DNA of 64,000 bases from Methanomicrobia archaeon (GCA_015661395.1 JACWML010000003.1:1-64000), one strand, 5' to 3'. Counted from the first letter of the stretch, positions 29,285 through 39,968 are shown. A program made the numbers and translations. The notes: generated by a model not told the origin, from the letters alone.

Positions 29285-30025
29285 ATGGATACCGTTATTT
29301 TGTCTGTTTTTCGGCTGCTGATAGGGGCAGCGCTGTTCTTTTTCGTTCCTGGTTTCTTGTTAACCGTTGTGTTGTTTCCGAGAAAACAAGACTTGAGGAG
29401 TCTGGAGAGAGTCTCAGTGGCGGTTATTACCAGCATTCTTGTTTCAATTGCTGACAGCACTGTTCTTCTGGTGACGCTCGGATTAGATTTTACGACGCTC
29501 GCACTCTCAATGTCTGCGCTCGTCGCGGTGTTCGCGGCATCAGCGTTCGTGCGGTGGCGGCGCGTTCTGCAGTCTGACCGACTCGTCGTCCGGGGAGCAG
29601 GCAATCGGATCGTACTGCCGGCAGTAGGAGCCGCGATTTGTCTTTGCCTTGCCTTGGTTGGCACGACGCTCCTGTTAGCCCCCCACCCGAACGAAGCCGG
29701 CTACAGCGAGTTCTATGTGCTGGATAGCAACCGACAGACCGTCGCGTATCCTACAAACGTGACTTCGGGAACGCCGTTTACTCTGATCCTCGGCATCACC
29801 AACTACGAGAACGCCAGCAACACTTATGCCGGCACGGTGTCGTTAGGCAATTCAACCCTTTATCGTTTCGACAATCTGACGCTGATCCAAGGGCAAAACG
29901 TTGAATGGCCTATATCTATCTCGGTCACTTCCTTAGGTGAAAAGCAAAAACTGAACTTCACGCTCGTTGATTCCTTTGATAAGACCTACGAATTGCACCT
30001 GTGGGTCAACGTTCGCGCGCCCTGA
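29285..30025 (+). CDS. DUF1616 membrane protein
   Basis: N-terminal TM segments FRLLIGAALFFFVPGFLLTVVLFP; C-terminal NEAGYSEFYVLDSNRQTVAYPTNVTSGTPFTLILGITNYENASNTY. Confidence 0.85.
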   Translation: MDTVILSVFRLLIGAALFFFVPGFLLTVVLFPRKQDLRSLERVSVAVITSILVSIADSTVLLVTLGLDFTTLALSMSALVAVFAASAFVRWRRVLQSDRLVVRGAGNRIVLPAVGAAICLCLALVGTTLLLAPHPNEAGYSEFYVLDSNRQTVAYPTNVTSGTPFTLILGITNYENASNTYAGTVSLGNSTLYRFDNLTLIQGQNVEWPISISVTSLGEKQKLNFTLVDSFDKTYELHLWVNVRAP

Positions 30026-30146
30026 TAGATTGCTTCACGTGCTCGACAGCATCGCTGCTTCGTCAGACTCGACACTGGCGTGGCCAAAGTACTGTTTCAG
30101 ACGGCAGATGTAGCCGACAAGCACGCCGCTGTAAAAGCTTGGGGGG

Positions 30147-30674
30147 TTATCCGAACGCATCAAAAAGCACTAAGCGCTCTCGCACCAAGTCCGGTATTCT
30201 CGCGTGCCCGCCGGCAGCTGCAATCTCCTGCGCCGTGATCTTAAATGCGTGCATTAATGGCGCGTTTTTCGTTTCGTCGTACTCCAGAACCCGCGGGTCT
30301 GAGCGTATCAAGCGCGTAAGCTCCGTCGCAGCTCTTACAATTGATTTCTTCGCACCGACGACAATCAACAACACGTCCATTTCCCCTTCGTGAACGCCCA
30401 TTTCAAGCGCCTTTCGTATCTGCCGGCAAGCGCTCAAGTGGAGGAGGATTTCGACGCCAAGGTCCGTAGCAATGTTTCGATGATCGCGAAACGACTGCAT
30501 AGCGTTGCGTACTGCACAATCAACGTGTCGTCGACCGGCGACTTTTGTGGCGTCGACGGCTTGAATTGTCGTGTTGCTTGATTGCGCAATGGCATCAAGC
30601 TCCCTCAAAAAAGCCGGGACGCTCCCAATAGTAATTTTTCCTGCCACAACGTTATATTGCATGGATTGACTCAC
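30147..30674 (-). CDS. cgi121: KEOPS complex subunit Cgi121
   Basis: QAVDATKVAGRRHVDCAVRNAMQSF...EILLHLSACRQIRKALEMGVHEGEMDVLLIV; 4-bp overlap with hel308. Confidence 0.82.
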   Translation of the reverse strand: MSQSMQYNVVAGKITIGSVPAFLRELDAIAQSSNTTIQAVDATKVAGRRHVDCAVRNAMQSFRDHRNIATDLGVEILLHLSACRQIRKALEMGVHEGEMDVLLIVVGAKKSIVRAATELTRLIRSDPRVLEYDETKNAPLMHAFKITAQEIAAAGGHARIPDLVRERLVLFDAFG

Positions 30675-32851
30675 TCGTCTGTGAGAAACGTCGTATCCCC
30701 CTGATCTTTTCGATCAATAACGCCGCGGCGTTCGCCGAGTTGCGTAAAGACATCTGAAGCGACGGCAGGACCAAGAAGCGCCGCCACCGTTTCAAAAGGA
30801 GCATTTTTGAGTTCTTTTCGGCTTGTGAAACCCGCATCGTGCAGTTTTCGAGCGCGGACCCGGCCGATGTTTTTCAGTTGCACAAGATCGAGGAGCTCAC
30901 GATTGATACCAAACTGGATGCGCACTGTGAGCTCCCGGGCTTGTTTCCTTGAAGGAACCTTCAGGTAGGCCGCGAGCTCGGCGAGCGCGTGACTCACCCA
31001 CTGCACCGTATCGACGAGATTTCTGATGTCGCCTGGTCCGACGTTGTAGCTTTCGGTGATCTCCTTTTCGCTTACTTCGGTTATCCAGTCGTTGACGAGC
31101 ATTGCCGTTTTTACCTCAGAGAGGAACCAGTCGTAATCGACGTCTCTGAATCGATTAGGAATTTCATCTAGGAACTCATCGAGGTGCTGATTAACAAATT
31201 CAGTTACCACGCGGTAATCCTTGTTTCGCATGAACAGGCGCTTAACGTCCGGGGTTGAACAGACGAGGTGGAGCAGCGATACGTCGCTCACCGTCTCAGC
31301 GTTGCTTAGTCCTCTTCGTATCTTCACCGCAGTCAGCGGATCGACATAGAGCCGCGATACGAGATGCCCAAATGTCGTCGCCTTGACGCGCCCGCTCGAG
31401 TCGACAATCATCTCTTCGTTCTCGAGAAATGCCAAAACGCGGTCGATCGTATATCGCAAGAGGTTCAGTCCCGTCTTCTGCTGAAATCCGAAGAACGTCG
31501 CGTCAAAGAACTGCTCGAGATCAGCCCTGGTGTGCGCGAAACCGTTTGAAATGGTCGAGAGAACGTGCATGCGAAGTGCCGTCTCCGTTCCAAGTTTTGA
31601 AATAACGTCTTCGGCCTCGCTGAGAATATAGTGGTCTGCGAGCGCCGCACACTCACTCGGCGATTTGGCGATGAGAACTGCCTCCCCGTACGCATCGAAG
31701 CCGGGCCTCCCCGCGCGACCGGCCATTTGCTTGTATTCGAGCACGGGAATGTCCGTCATGCCGTAGTTCGCGTCGTAGCGCTTGTAATCTCTGATAACGA
31801 CCCTTCGGGCAGGAAGGTTGAGTCCCGACGCGAGCGTAGGCGTCGAGACGATGACCTTGATAAGGTTGGCGCGGAACCACGTTTCGACGAGTTTCCGGTG
31901 CTCGCTGAGAAGGCCGGCGTGGTGAAATGCCGCCCCGTGGCTCACGCAATAGGCGAGCTTCTCAGTAACCCCCGCCTCCCCATGGATTTTCGCAGCAAGC
32001 TCCTTGCAGCCGAAATCGCCCTGTGATCGGAGCGTCGTTGCGACTCTCTTTGCAAGGCTTTCTGCATTTCTCCGTGTATTGACAAAGATCAAGCATTGGC
32101 CGCCTTCTCGCAGGGTATCGATGGCAAGTGCAATCGCCGGGTCGGTGGCGCCATCTGAAACGGCTTTTTTCACAACGCCGCGCGGTGGCGCATCGTGTAC
32201 GAATGTGATAACGGCGCGCTCAGGAAGATAAAGCCCCTCGTGCAGTGCGACGGGCCTCCAGTCGCTTCTTATGAGTTGCGCGTCAAGCCAGGCTGCCATA
32301 TCGTCGGCATTGGAGACCGTTGCGCTGAGCGCGAGAATTTGAGCTGTCGGATTGAGTCTCTTAAGCTTCGTGAGCGTTACTTCGAGCGTTGGACCGCGAT
32401 CTATCGAGTCCAACAAGTGTATCTCGTCCGCGACGATGACGCTAAGCGCCTGCATCCACACAACGCCGTTTCGCAGCAGTGAATCTGCTTTCTCCGAAGT
32501 GGTGACTATGATGTCGTTACGTCCCAGATTGTCGTCACGAACGTCGTAGTCCCCCGTTGAGATTCCGACTCGCACGCCAGACGTGGCAAACAGCGAGAAT
32601 CGGTCGAATTTCTCTGAAGCGAGCGCCTTCAATGGGACGATATAAAGGCATTTGCCGCCATTAGCGATCGAATTGAGCATCGCGAATTCTGCGAGCAGCG
32701 TCTTGCCAGAAGCAGTGGGCGTCGCGACCACCATACTCGCGCCGTTGAGCAGCCCGCGATCAAGTGCCTCGGCTTGCGGCGGATACAGCTCCGTGAAGTC
32801 CGGCTGAGTGTAAAAACGCGTAATCTTCTCCGGTAAATCCGTTACGTCCAT
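30671..32851 (-). CDS. hel308: ATP-dependent DNA helicase Hel308
   Basis: LYPPQAEALDRGLLNGASMVVATPTASGKTLLAEFAML; DEIHLLDS; QMAGRAGRPGFDAYGEAVLI; helix-hairpin-helix NIGRVRARKLHDAGF. Confidence 0.96.
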   Translation of the reverse strand: MDVTDLPEKITRFYTQPDFTELYPPQAEALDRGLLNGASMVVATPTASGKTLLAEFAMLNSIANGGKCLYIVPLKALASEKFDRFSLFATSGVRVGISTGDYDVRDDNLGRNDIIVTTSEKADSLLRNGVVWMQALSVIVADEIHLLDSIDRGPTLEVTLTKLKRLNPTAQILALSATVSNADDMAAWLDAQLIRSDWRPVALHEGLYLPERAVITFVHDAPPRGVVKKAVSDGATDPAIALAIDTLREGGQCLIFVNTRRNAESLAKRVATTLRSQGDFGCKELAAKIHGEAGVTEKLAYCVSHGAAFHHAGLLSEHRKLVETWFRANLIKVIVSTPTLASGLNLPARRVVIRDYKRYDANYGMTDIPVLEYKQMAGRAGRPGFDAYGEAVLIAKSPSECAALADHYILSEAEDVISKLGTETALRMHVLSTISNGFAHTRADLEQFFDATFFGFQQKTGLNLLRYTIDRVLAFLENEEMIVDSSGRVKATTFGHLVSRLYVDPLTAVKIRRGLSNAETVSDVSLLHLVCSTPDVKRLFMRNKDYRVVTEFVNQHLDEFLDEIPNRFRDVDYDWFLSEVKTAMLVNDWITEVSEKEITESYNVGPGDIRNLVDTVQWVSHALAELAAYLKVPSRKQARELTVRIQFGINRELLDLVQLKNIGRVRARKLHDAGFTSRKELKNAPFETVAALLGPAVASDVFTQLGERRGVIDRKDQGDTTFLTDE

Positions 32852-33343
32852 GCTGCTCTAGGTAACCCATATGAGCAGTCCGATATTAATACCGTTGTCA
32901 GCAGTTCCGCCGCTAGCGGCGCATAAGGCGATGATAGTTGCGCTCACGGGCCGACGGTCGTTATGCCCTTATACCGGCGCTTTAGGCGTTGGAAATCGCG
33001 CATTCGATCATTTCGTGTCAAAGGCCCCGCTAATAGTAAGCGTCACAAAAAATAATCTAAGGTCGTTAACTCGTCCCTCTTCGCGAAATATCCAACGTGT
33101 CTCTTTTTCTCCAGAACTAACAAGCTCAAGCGTGAGACAACCCATGCATCGACCCTTTCTGTGGAACAACCGAGGTCCCGTTAACGACCTTAGTGATTTA
33201 AGACCGAGGCAATAGAGGATAGAGCCAGTAGCTATTTTAAGATTTATAACAACTTTAGTTTGTTACTCCGCGGCGCCCGCACGAAGCCGCGGCGGGAACT
33301 TACGAGCAGGATTGGCCAGGCGCTTAAAGCCTCAAAGGACCGC

Positions 33344-33817
33344 TTACAGATTGCCGATACGTGCCAGAAAGCTTTTGGTCTTCTCAACGTACGAGCCGTC
33401 TTCTACGTCTTTGTGCAGAATTTCGACGGTGGCAACCGGGGTTGCCTTGCACAGTTCTTGCATCTCTTCGAACGCGCTCTCCGCTCCTGAGCGATCCTGG
33501 GTGCAAAAGAACGCGACACGAGTGAATCGCTCTCTCTTGCGCGAGATGTACGCCCGCATGGGACTTGATACGGTTTGAACCCATACTGGCGTGCCAACGA
33601 TCGTGAGATCGTAACCCACAGGATCTTTTTTCGTGGCCTTGATGGCTGCGGGCTTTTTCAGGACCGCCTCCTCGCGCGAAAGGCCGTACCCGGAAAAATC
33701 GCTTCGATTTTCTTTGGCTACGATCTCCTCGACGTCTCCTGAGAGGGCACGCGCGATTGTTTCAGCCACCTTTCTGGTGATTCCAGTGCGAGAATAAAAA
33801 ACGACGAGCGTTTTCAT
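33344..33817 (-). CDS. Flavodoxin family protein
   Basis: KTLVVFYSRTGITRKVAETIARAL...YDLTIVGTPVWVQTVSSPMRAYI. Confidence 0.9.
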   Translation of the reverse strand: MKTLVVFYSRTGITRKVAETIARALSGDVEEIVAKENRSDFSGYGLSREEAVLKKPAAIKATKKDPVGYDLTIVGTPVWVQTVSSPMRAYISRKRERFTRVAFFCTQDRSGAESAFEEMQELCKATPVATVEILHKDVEDGSYVEKTKSFLARIGNL

Positions 33818-33998
33818 AGACGCTAGTGCGTGGCCCCAGGCTTAACCGTTTCATTTCCTTTGTAGTCACGATACCCTCGGCTGCAGAAACTCCGTCTCTG
33901 TTGCGCAGAGATGGCGAAAGATACAAATGCTGATTGGCCGCCTTTGGATTAGTAGACTTGAGTATTTTCGCACGCGAACGCCGATCAGTTTGTAGCCG

Positions 33999-34637
33999 AT
34001 GGGCGTCTATCGAGGAGCAAGGAACGTGATCTTTGATCTGCACATTCACTCAAAATACTCGGGCGATTGTACAATGGTGCCGGCCACCATTCTCAAGGTC
34101 GCAAAGAAACTTGGATTGGATGGCATTGCCGTCGCGGATCACTTAACTATCAAGGGCGCAGTTGAGACGCGCAGGTTGAATGACGATCCTGATTTTTTGG
34201 TCATCGTCGGCGCAGAAATTGAAACGGCGAACAAGGAGGACCTGATCGGTTTATTTCTCACGGAGGAAATTGAGTCCAGAAACACTGCGGACGTAATCAC
34301 CGAGGTCAAAGCGCAAGGTGGCATTGTTTTTTGGGCGCATCCATTCCGAGTCGGGAAAAACCTATTACGCCCCGAGGCGATTGAGCGACTTGATCTCATT
34401 GAGGGATTCAATTCGAAAACGAGCGCCTCGCGCAACGCGCTTGCGCAACAGCTTGCTCGTCAATATGATAAACCGGTGATAGGGACCAGCGACGCACACC
34501 AGGTCGCGGAAATAGGAAATGGTAAAACGTTGATACGTAGCGCTGATTTTGGCGCGACGAGGGAATCGCTTGCTTGCGGGAAGACGCAGATAGTGGACTC
34601 TCACTTGTCCTACGATTACTTATACGATTCTCTTTGA
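33999..34637 (+). CDS. PHP-domain metal-dependent phosphoesterase (start probably ATG near 34026)
   Basis: FDLHIHSKYSGDCTMVPATILKVAKKLGLDGIAVADHLT...PVIGTSDAHQVAEIG. Confidence 0.9.
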   Translation: MGVYRGARNVIFDLHIHSKYSGDCTMVPATILKVAKKLGLDGIAVADHLTIKGAVETRRLNDDPDFLVIVGAEIETANKEDLIGLFLTEEIESRNTADVITEVKAQGGIVFWAHPFRVGKNLLRPEAIERLDLIEGFNSKTSASRNALAQQLARQYDKPVIGTSDAHQVAEIGNGKTLIRSADFGATRESLACGKTQIVDSHLSYDYLYDSL

Positions 34638-35133
34638 GAAGTCAATAGTCACTGTTCGCAAACGGCATCGCTTGATAGCAAGAAAAGGTGTCGTGGTGAT
34701 AACGGCTCTAACTGTGAAAGGGTTTGCACGCATAAAAGCACTCTGTGTCCTAGGCTGCTCAATTAGTGTATCAATCACGTTTAATAATGAAAAAATACAA
34801 ATAGGAGTAAGGCGGAAAAACTATTGTTTAAATTTAGCGAGGTGACCAGCCAAATCAGACAGCACAATATAATATCAAAACTGTTTTATTGCGTAAGTAT
34901 TGGTCATTCCGACCAAGTAAGCGAGTCGGCCGTCGATTTGGAGATGGCCGGCGCATCTTACACAGGGTAGATTAATACTACATTTTTTCGCAGAGATGGA
35001 AGGCCGCACCAATTGTTTTCGTGCAGCGTTTGCCGTAAATCTGTTCGTTCTAACTCGATAGACTTGAGAAACAAAGAAATAGAGAGCAGAGAAGTATCTG
35101 ATTCTCTACCCATTTAGCCTGTCTGCGTCTTGA

Positions 35134-35739
35134 TTATGTCAGCACAAATGAGCTCATTATTCGCTGTGCTTGCGCCAAGTAGGTGTTATAATCGCTGGGT
35201 ACGGCCTTGTAATTTATCACATAACCAGTGTTGTTATTTACTACGTAAGTCTGCATCACTTTGAGCGTCGTGTTAGCGGTAGTTTGACTTGTGTTAAGCT
35301 GGACCGGGATGAGTCCTTGAAAAACGATTGTTTGTGCTGGCTGGCCAGAAACTGTAGTGGTGTTGTTTGAAATCTGTTGGTAGCTCGGGTATTTGGTAAT
35401 GTTAGCCGTCTGAGAGGCAACATAACTGCCCAAAGTTTCGCCTGCGCTAAGACTATTCGCCCACACATTCACGCCATCAATTACAGAATTTGGATTCAGA
35501 TAGATATATATCCTCACTGGGGTTGTTGGATCGTTTGACGTATCTACTTTGAGTGCAGTAGGATATGTAATATTGAAACCAGCACCACTTGAAAAAGTCG
35601 TGTTGTTGCCACTGGTCATCTGTGACGATGGGGTCGGAGTCGGAGACGGGCTCGTACTCGTCGTGCAGCCGGCCGCCGTCGCCGCTAGTGTTATGAGCGC
35701 TGCGATCACGAGCGCCGTAATTAGATTGCGATTATCCAT
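35134..35739 (-). CDS. Secreted lipoprotein, PsbP-like
   Basis: Lipobox LAATAAGCTTS; S/T/P linker; GFNITYPTALKVDTSN...FVLT. Confidence 0.7.
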   Translation of the reverse strand: MDNRNLITALVIAALITLAATAAGCTTSTSPSPTPTPSSQMTSGNNTTFSSGAGFNITYPTALKVDTSNDPTTPVRIYIYLNPNSVIDGVNVWANSLSAGETLGSYVASQTANITKYPSYQQISNNTTTVSGQPAQTIVFQGLIPVQLNTSQTTANTTLKVMQTYVVNNNTGYVINYKAVPSDYNTYLAQAQRIMSSFVLT

Positions 35740-36036
35740 GGTATCAGATCTCGCGTAAAAGGAAAGCTTCTAGACAATAAAGGTTTGCATCTTCACGCAG
35801 AGCTGATTCGTGCGTGTATCCAAGCAACCGATGAATTGGTTGGTTTCATGTCGGCTCGCTTCGCTGCAGGAATAGTCGCGGCTGCTCCGTTCAACTTAGC
35901 CCCCCAATAAGTCTTTATTCGAAAAGGAACTTCAATGATGATGAGCAATCGCAAATCGTTGCACGTTGCGATGTTTCATGGTTTTGGAAGCTGCGCTTGA
36001 GATACCCACTTCGCAGCCTGCCACCTAGGTGGACGC

Positions 36037-37191
36037 ATGGCGAACGCGACAATCAAATATTCAAAGAGGCTAGACGTGCTGCCGCCCTACCTTTTCGCCC
36101 AAATAGATACGTTGAAGGCAGAAAAGGAGGCACAGGGAATTGACGTCATTGATCTTGGAGTGGGGGACCCAGATCAGCCAACGCCACCCTATATCGTAGA
36201 TTCTCTCGTGCGCGCCGCGCACAACGATGCGAACCATCGGTACCCGTCCTCTGAGGGTATGCTCGCATTTAGAGAGGCCGTGAGTGAGTGGTACGCGAAG
36301 AAAGGTATCGCTGTGGATCCAGCACGTGAGGCCTCCGCACTGATCGGATCGAAGGAAGGCATAGCGCATCTTCCCCTGGCCTTTATCAACCGAGGGGACA
36401 AAGTCCTTGTTCCCGATCCCGCGTATCCCGTTTACCGGATAGCAACTGTCATGGCTGATGGCAAGCCGATAAGCATGCCACTAACTGCTGACAACGGGTT
36501 CTTGCCTGATATTGATAAGGCGGTGACCGATGCCAAGTTGCTATTCATCAACTATCCGAACAATCCGACAGCCGCTGTCGCTGACCGTGGCTTTTTTAGA
36601 GCCATCGTCGATTACGCCTCTGACAACGATATTATCGTCTGCCACGACGCAGCGTATTTAGAGTTGACTTATGATGGCTACGCAGCTCCGTCGTTTCTCT
36701 CCACACCCGGGGCAATGGATGTTGGAATCGAAATCGGCAGCCTCTCCAAAACGTACAATATGACCGGCTGGCGAATAGGGTTTGCAGTAGGAAGCGCCGA
36801 CGTCATAGCCGGTCTCAGAAAAGTTAAATCGAACCTGGATTCAGGCGCATTCCAAGCGGTACAGGAAGCAGGGATCGCTGCTTTGACTGGGCCACAGGAC
36901 ACGGTTGAAGTGCTCAAGAAACTCTATTCAGAGCGCAGAGACGCACTGGTCGATGGCCTAAGGAACATTGGCTGGTCCGTGGACAAGCCGAAGGCAACGT
37001 TCTATGTCTGGGCTCCCGTTCCAGACGGAAGCTCCTCTCTCGAGTTTTCAATGCGACTTTTAAACGCCGGGATTGTCGCAACGCCAGGCATTGGCTTCGG
37101 AGACAACGGGGAGGGCTACATCAGATTTGCATTGACGATGCCCGTCAGTATGATCGAGGAGGCAGTGACGCGGCTCCAGGAGGTCCTTTGA
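36037..37191 (+). CDS. dapL: LL-diaminopimelate aminotransferase
   Basis: LPPYLFAQIDTLKAEKEAQGIDVIDLGVGDPDQPTPPYIVDSL...SLSKTYNMTGWRIGFAVG; upstream of lysA and dapF. Confidence 0.92.
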   Translation: MANATIKYSKRLDVLPPYLFAQIDTLKAEKEAQGIDVIDLGVGDPDQPTPPYIVDSLVRAAHNDANHRYPSSEGMLAFREAVSEWYAKKGIAVDPAREASALIGSKEGIAHLPLAFINRGDKVLVPDPAYPVYRIATVMADGKPISMPLTADNGFLPDIDKAVTDAKLLFINYPNNPTAAVADRGFFRAIVDYASDNDIIVCHDAAYLELTYDGYAAPSFLSTPGAMDVGIEIGSLSKTYNMTGWRIGFAVGSADVIAGLRKVKSNLDSGAFQAVQEAGIAALTGPQDTVEVLKKLYSERRDALVDGLRNIGWSVDKPKATFYVWAPVPDGSSSLEFSMRLLNAGIVATPGIGFGDNGEGYIRFALTMPVSMIEEAVTRLQEVL

Positions 37192-38471
37192 TGGATTTCG
37201 GCACGCGCGAACATCTCGGCGAGAAGAACGGCCACCTCATCATCGGGGGCGCCGATGCCGTTGAGCTCGCACGGAAACACGGCACGCCGCTCTATGTCAC
37301 GGATGAGGCTCGCATTCGAAGCAACTACCGGCGCTTCGCGGCCGCGTTCCCCGATGCGGACGTATACTACGCCGTAAAGGCGAATGGTCACATAGCGGTT
37401 CTACGCATACTCGCGCAAGAAGGTGCCGGCGCCGACGTATTCTCCGATGGTGAGCTGTATACCGCCCTCCTTGCCGGGATCCGCCCCGACCGCATCCTCT
37501 TCAATGGAAACGCGAAAACGGACGCCGAACTTGCAATGGCTTGTGAAACCGGCGTGAGGGTGTCCGTTGATTCACCTGATGAGCTCCGAGCGCTCGCACG
37601 AATTGCCTCAGATGCGGACCGAGAGGTCGAAATCGCATTCAGGGTCAATCCCGAAGTATCCCCCGCGACGCACCCCAAGATCGCAACGGGCCTGGCGCAA
37701 TCGAAATTTGGCATCCCTCCCACTAAGGTGCTAGCGTGCTACGCCGACGCGCTCTCACTTGAAGGTGTCCGGCCTGTAGGCATTCATTGCCACATCGGTT
37801 CACAGATTCTCGAGCTTAGTCCCTTCGCAGAGATGATGACGCGGATGATGGATCTCGTTGAAAAGCTCAGAAACGACCTTGAGCTCGAGCTCGATTTCGT
37901 TGACATCGGCAGCGGACTGGGTATACCGTACGCTGGGACGGCGCCAACCCCAATCGACCTCGCGAATGTGATTCTGCCGATCTTCACCGAACGTACACGC
38001 GCGCTGGGGGCGCGCCCTAAGCTCGTGCTTGAACCGGGAAGATACGTCGTTGGTGACGGCGCAATTCTGCTCAGTGCGGTAAGCACCGTCAAGGAGGCGC
38101 ATAGCACTTTCGTCGGCGTTGACGCCGGGTTTAACCTTCTGCTTCGCCCGACCTTGTATGAGTCGTACCACGAGGTGATTGTCGCGAATAAGCTCGATAG
38201 AATACCCGATCACGTGTACACGGTCGTTGGTCCGATATGCGAAAGCGGCGACATACTGGCAAGAGATAGATCTCTTCCACACGTTGAAAAAGGGGACCTA
38301 ATCGCTATACTCGACACAGGTGCGTACGGGTTTGCCATGAGCTCTCAGTACAACGGACGCGCGCGCGCTAGTGAAGTCCTCGTTAACGCGGGTGAAGCAG
38401 AAATCATTCGAAGGCGCGAAACCTACGACGATCTCTTGATCGGGCAGCGTATTCCGCCGCGCCTGCTGTGA
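37188..38471 (+). CDS. lysA: Diaminopimelate decarboxylase
   Basis: YYAVKANGHIAVLRILAQEGAGADVFSDGEL...GIHCHIGSQILE...LEPGRYVVGDGAILL. Confidence 0.97.
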   Translation: MMDFGTREHLGEKNGHLIIGGADAVELARKHGTPLYVTDEARIRSNYRRFAAAFPDADVYYAVKANGHIAVLRILAQEGAGADVFSDGELYTALLAGIRPDRILFNGNAKTDAELAMACETGVRVSVDSPDELRALARIASDADREVEIAFRVNPEVSPATHPKIATGLAQSKFGIPPTKVLACYADALSLEGVRPVGIHCHIGSQILELSPFAEMMTRMMDLVEKLRNDLELELDFVDIGSGLGIPYAGTAPTPIDLANVILPIFTERTRALGARPKLVLEPGRYVVGDGAILLSAVSTVKEAHSTFVGVDAGFNLLLRPTLYESYHEVIVANKLDRIPDHVYTVVGPICESGDILARDRSLPHVEKGDLIAILDTGAYGFAMSSQYNGRARASEVLVNAGEAEIIRRRETYDDLLIGQRIPPRLL

Positions 38472-38480
38472 GGGTCCGCT

Positions 38481-39359
38481 ATGAGGGCGATAGAGTTCGT
38501 CAAGATGCAGGGCAATGGGAACGACTTCGTCATCATTGACGAGACCGAGAAAGTGACCATCAAAAACAAATCGAGTTTTGCCATAAAGACGTGTGATCGT
38601 CGGTTTGGCATAGGTGCCGATGGGATCCTTTTCCTGTCGCGGCCTGCGGGGGCCGATCTCGGCATGCGATTACTCCAGCCTGACGGTTCTGAAGCGGAGA
38701 TGTGCGGAAACGGCATTCGTTGTCTCGTCATGTACGCCGTCGATGCCGGATATGTGAAGCGTGGCAGCGTCACGGTGAAGACAAAGGCGGGGGTTCGCGA
38801 AGTCACCGCCAAGAAAAGCTCGGTAATTGTCGATATGGGCAAGCCTCGGTTTGCCCGCTCAGTGATACCAGCTCTGGGGACTGGCGGTCAATTCATCGAA
38901 AATCTGCACGGGGTGGTGGTTTCGGCTGTCAACACTGGCGTCCCTCACGCGGTGATCTTTGAGGATCAAGCTGATGTCGACGTGCACGACCTTGCAGTAA
39001 AGATTCGGTTTGATCCCGTGTTTCCTCAAGGAGCCAACGTCAATTTTGTGAAAGTCGATGGCAATACGCTTGTTGTTCGGACGTACGAGCGCGGCGTAGA
39101 ACGTGAGACTCTCAGCTGCGGCACCGGTGCTGTCGCAGCCGCAGCTGTAGCGAACCAGATGGGCCTCATAGGCACCCGGGTCACCGTCAAAACGTTAGGC
39201 GGTTCTTTGAAAGTTACTTTGCGGAAAGATCGCGCCCTGATGGAAGGGCCGGCGGAAACGGTCTACACGGGCATCTATTTCTTGAAAAAAAGGCTAAGCG
39301 TCAGTGAGTCCCTGACCCGTAATCCTGAAATATGCGCTTGTCTCGAGCGGCATTATTGA
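38481..39359 (+). CDS. dapF: Diaminopimelate epimerase
   Basis: FVKMQGNGNDFVIIDE...EMCGNGIRCLVMYA...ETLSCGTGAVAAAAV. Confidence 0.96.
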   Translation: MRAIEFVKMQGNGNDFVIIDETEKVTIKNKSSFAIKTCDRRFGIGADGILFLSRPAGADLGMRLLQPDGSEAEMCGNGIRCLVMYAVDAGYVKRGSVTVKTKAGVREVTAKKSSVIVDMGKPRFARSVIPALGTGGQFIENLHGVVVSAVNTGVPHAVIFEDQADVDVHDLAVKIRFDPVFPQGANVNFVKVDGNTLVVRTYERGVERETLSCGTGAVAAAAVANQMGLIGTRVTVKTLGGSLKVTLRKDRALMEGPAETVYTGIYFLKKRLSVSESLTRNPEICACLERHY

Positions 39360-39968
39360 ATGCTTCTTCAATATCGCGCATCGCCGTTCCGAATGAGTTT
39401 TTACGAACTGTAAAACGATAGCGGAGACGTTATCAAGCAAATATCCAGCAACAGGCAGTACCTCCTTGGTGTCGGTGTCGACATACACCTGATTCGTTAA
39501 CATAACAGCTAGGTCATACTTTTTAGCTAGACCGAGCAGCAAAAGAACTTGATTGGCGATGGCGTGTCGCGACCTAATCTCCGTGTTTTTGGCATGTTCG
39601 AGCCGATAGTACGTGGTCGCCGCGTCGAAAATGATAAGCCCTACATTTTCCTTCGCTATTTTCCTGACATTGCGCAGCGTAGCCCCCTGCTGGTCGAAGC
39701 TTTTCACCTCGAAAACGAGCAGTTTTTGACTGATCTGTACAGTGTCTGTTGCAGCGATCTGAGCGAAGCGTTCACCCGGGAACGGACCAGAAGCGATAAA
39801 TATCACGCGCTTTTCGCGTCTTATGACGTTCGTAGCTAGCTGTATACATAGGCTGGTCTTCCCACTTCCCGGCTCTCCATAAATATGCGACACGACTCCT
39901 GTCGGAAAGCCGCCCCCGATGAGGGCATCGATGCCGTGGCAGGTACTTGAATAAAGCGTACTGTTCAC
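39294..39968 (-). CDS. radB: DNA repair and recombination protein RadB
   Basis: GIDALIGGGFPTGVVSHIYGEPGSGKTSLCIQLATNVIRREKRVIFI; LTNQVYVD. Confidence 0.92.
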   Translation of the reverse strand: MNSTLYSSTCHGIDALIGGGFPTGVVSHIYGEPGSGKTSLCIQLATNVIRREKRVIFIASGPFPGERFAQIAATDTVQISQKLLVFEVKSFDQQGATLRNVRKIAKENVGLIIFDAATTYYRLEHAKNTEIRSRHAIANQVLLLLGLAKKYDLAVMLTNQVYVDTDTKEVLPVAGYLLDNVSAIVLQFVKTHSERRCAILKKHSIMPLETSAYFRITGQGLTDA

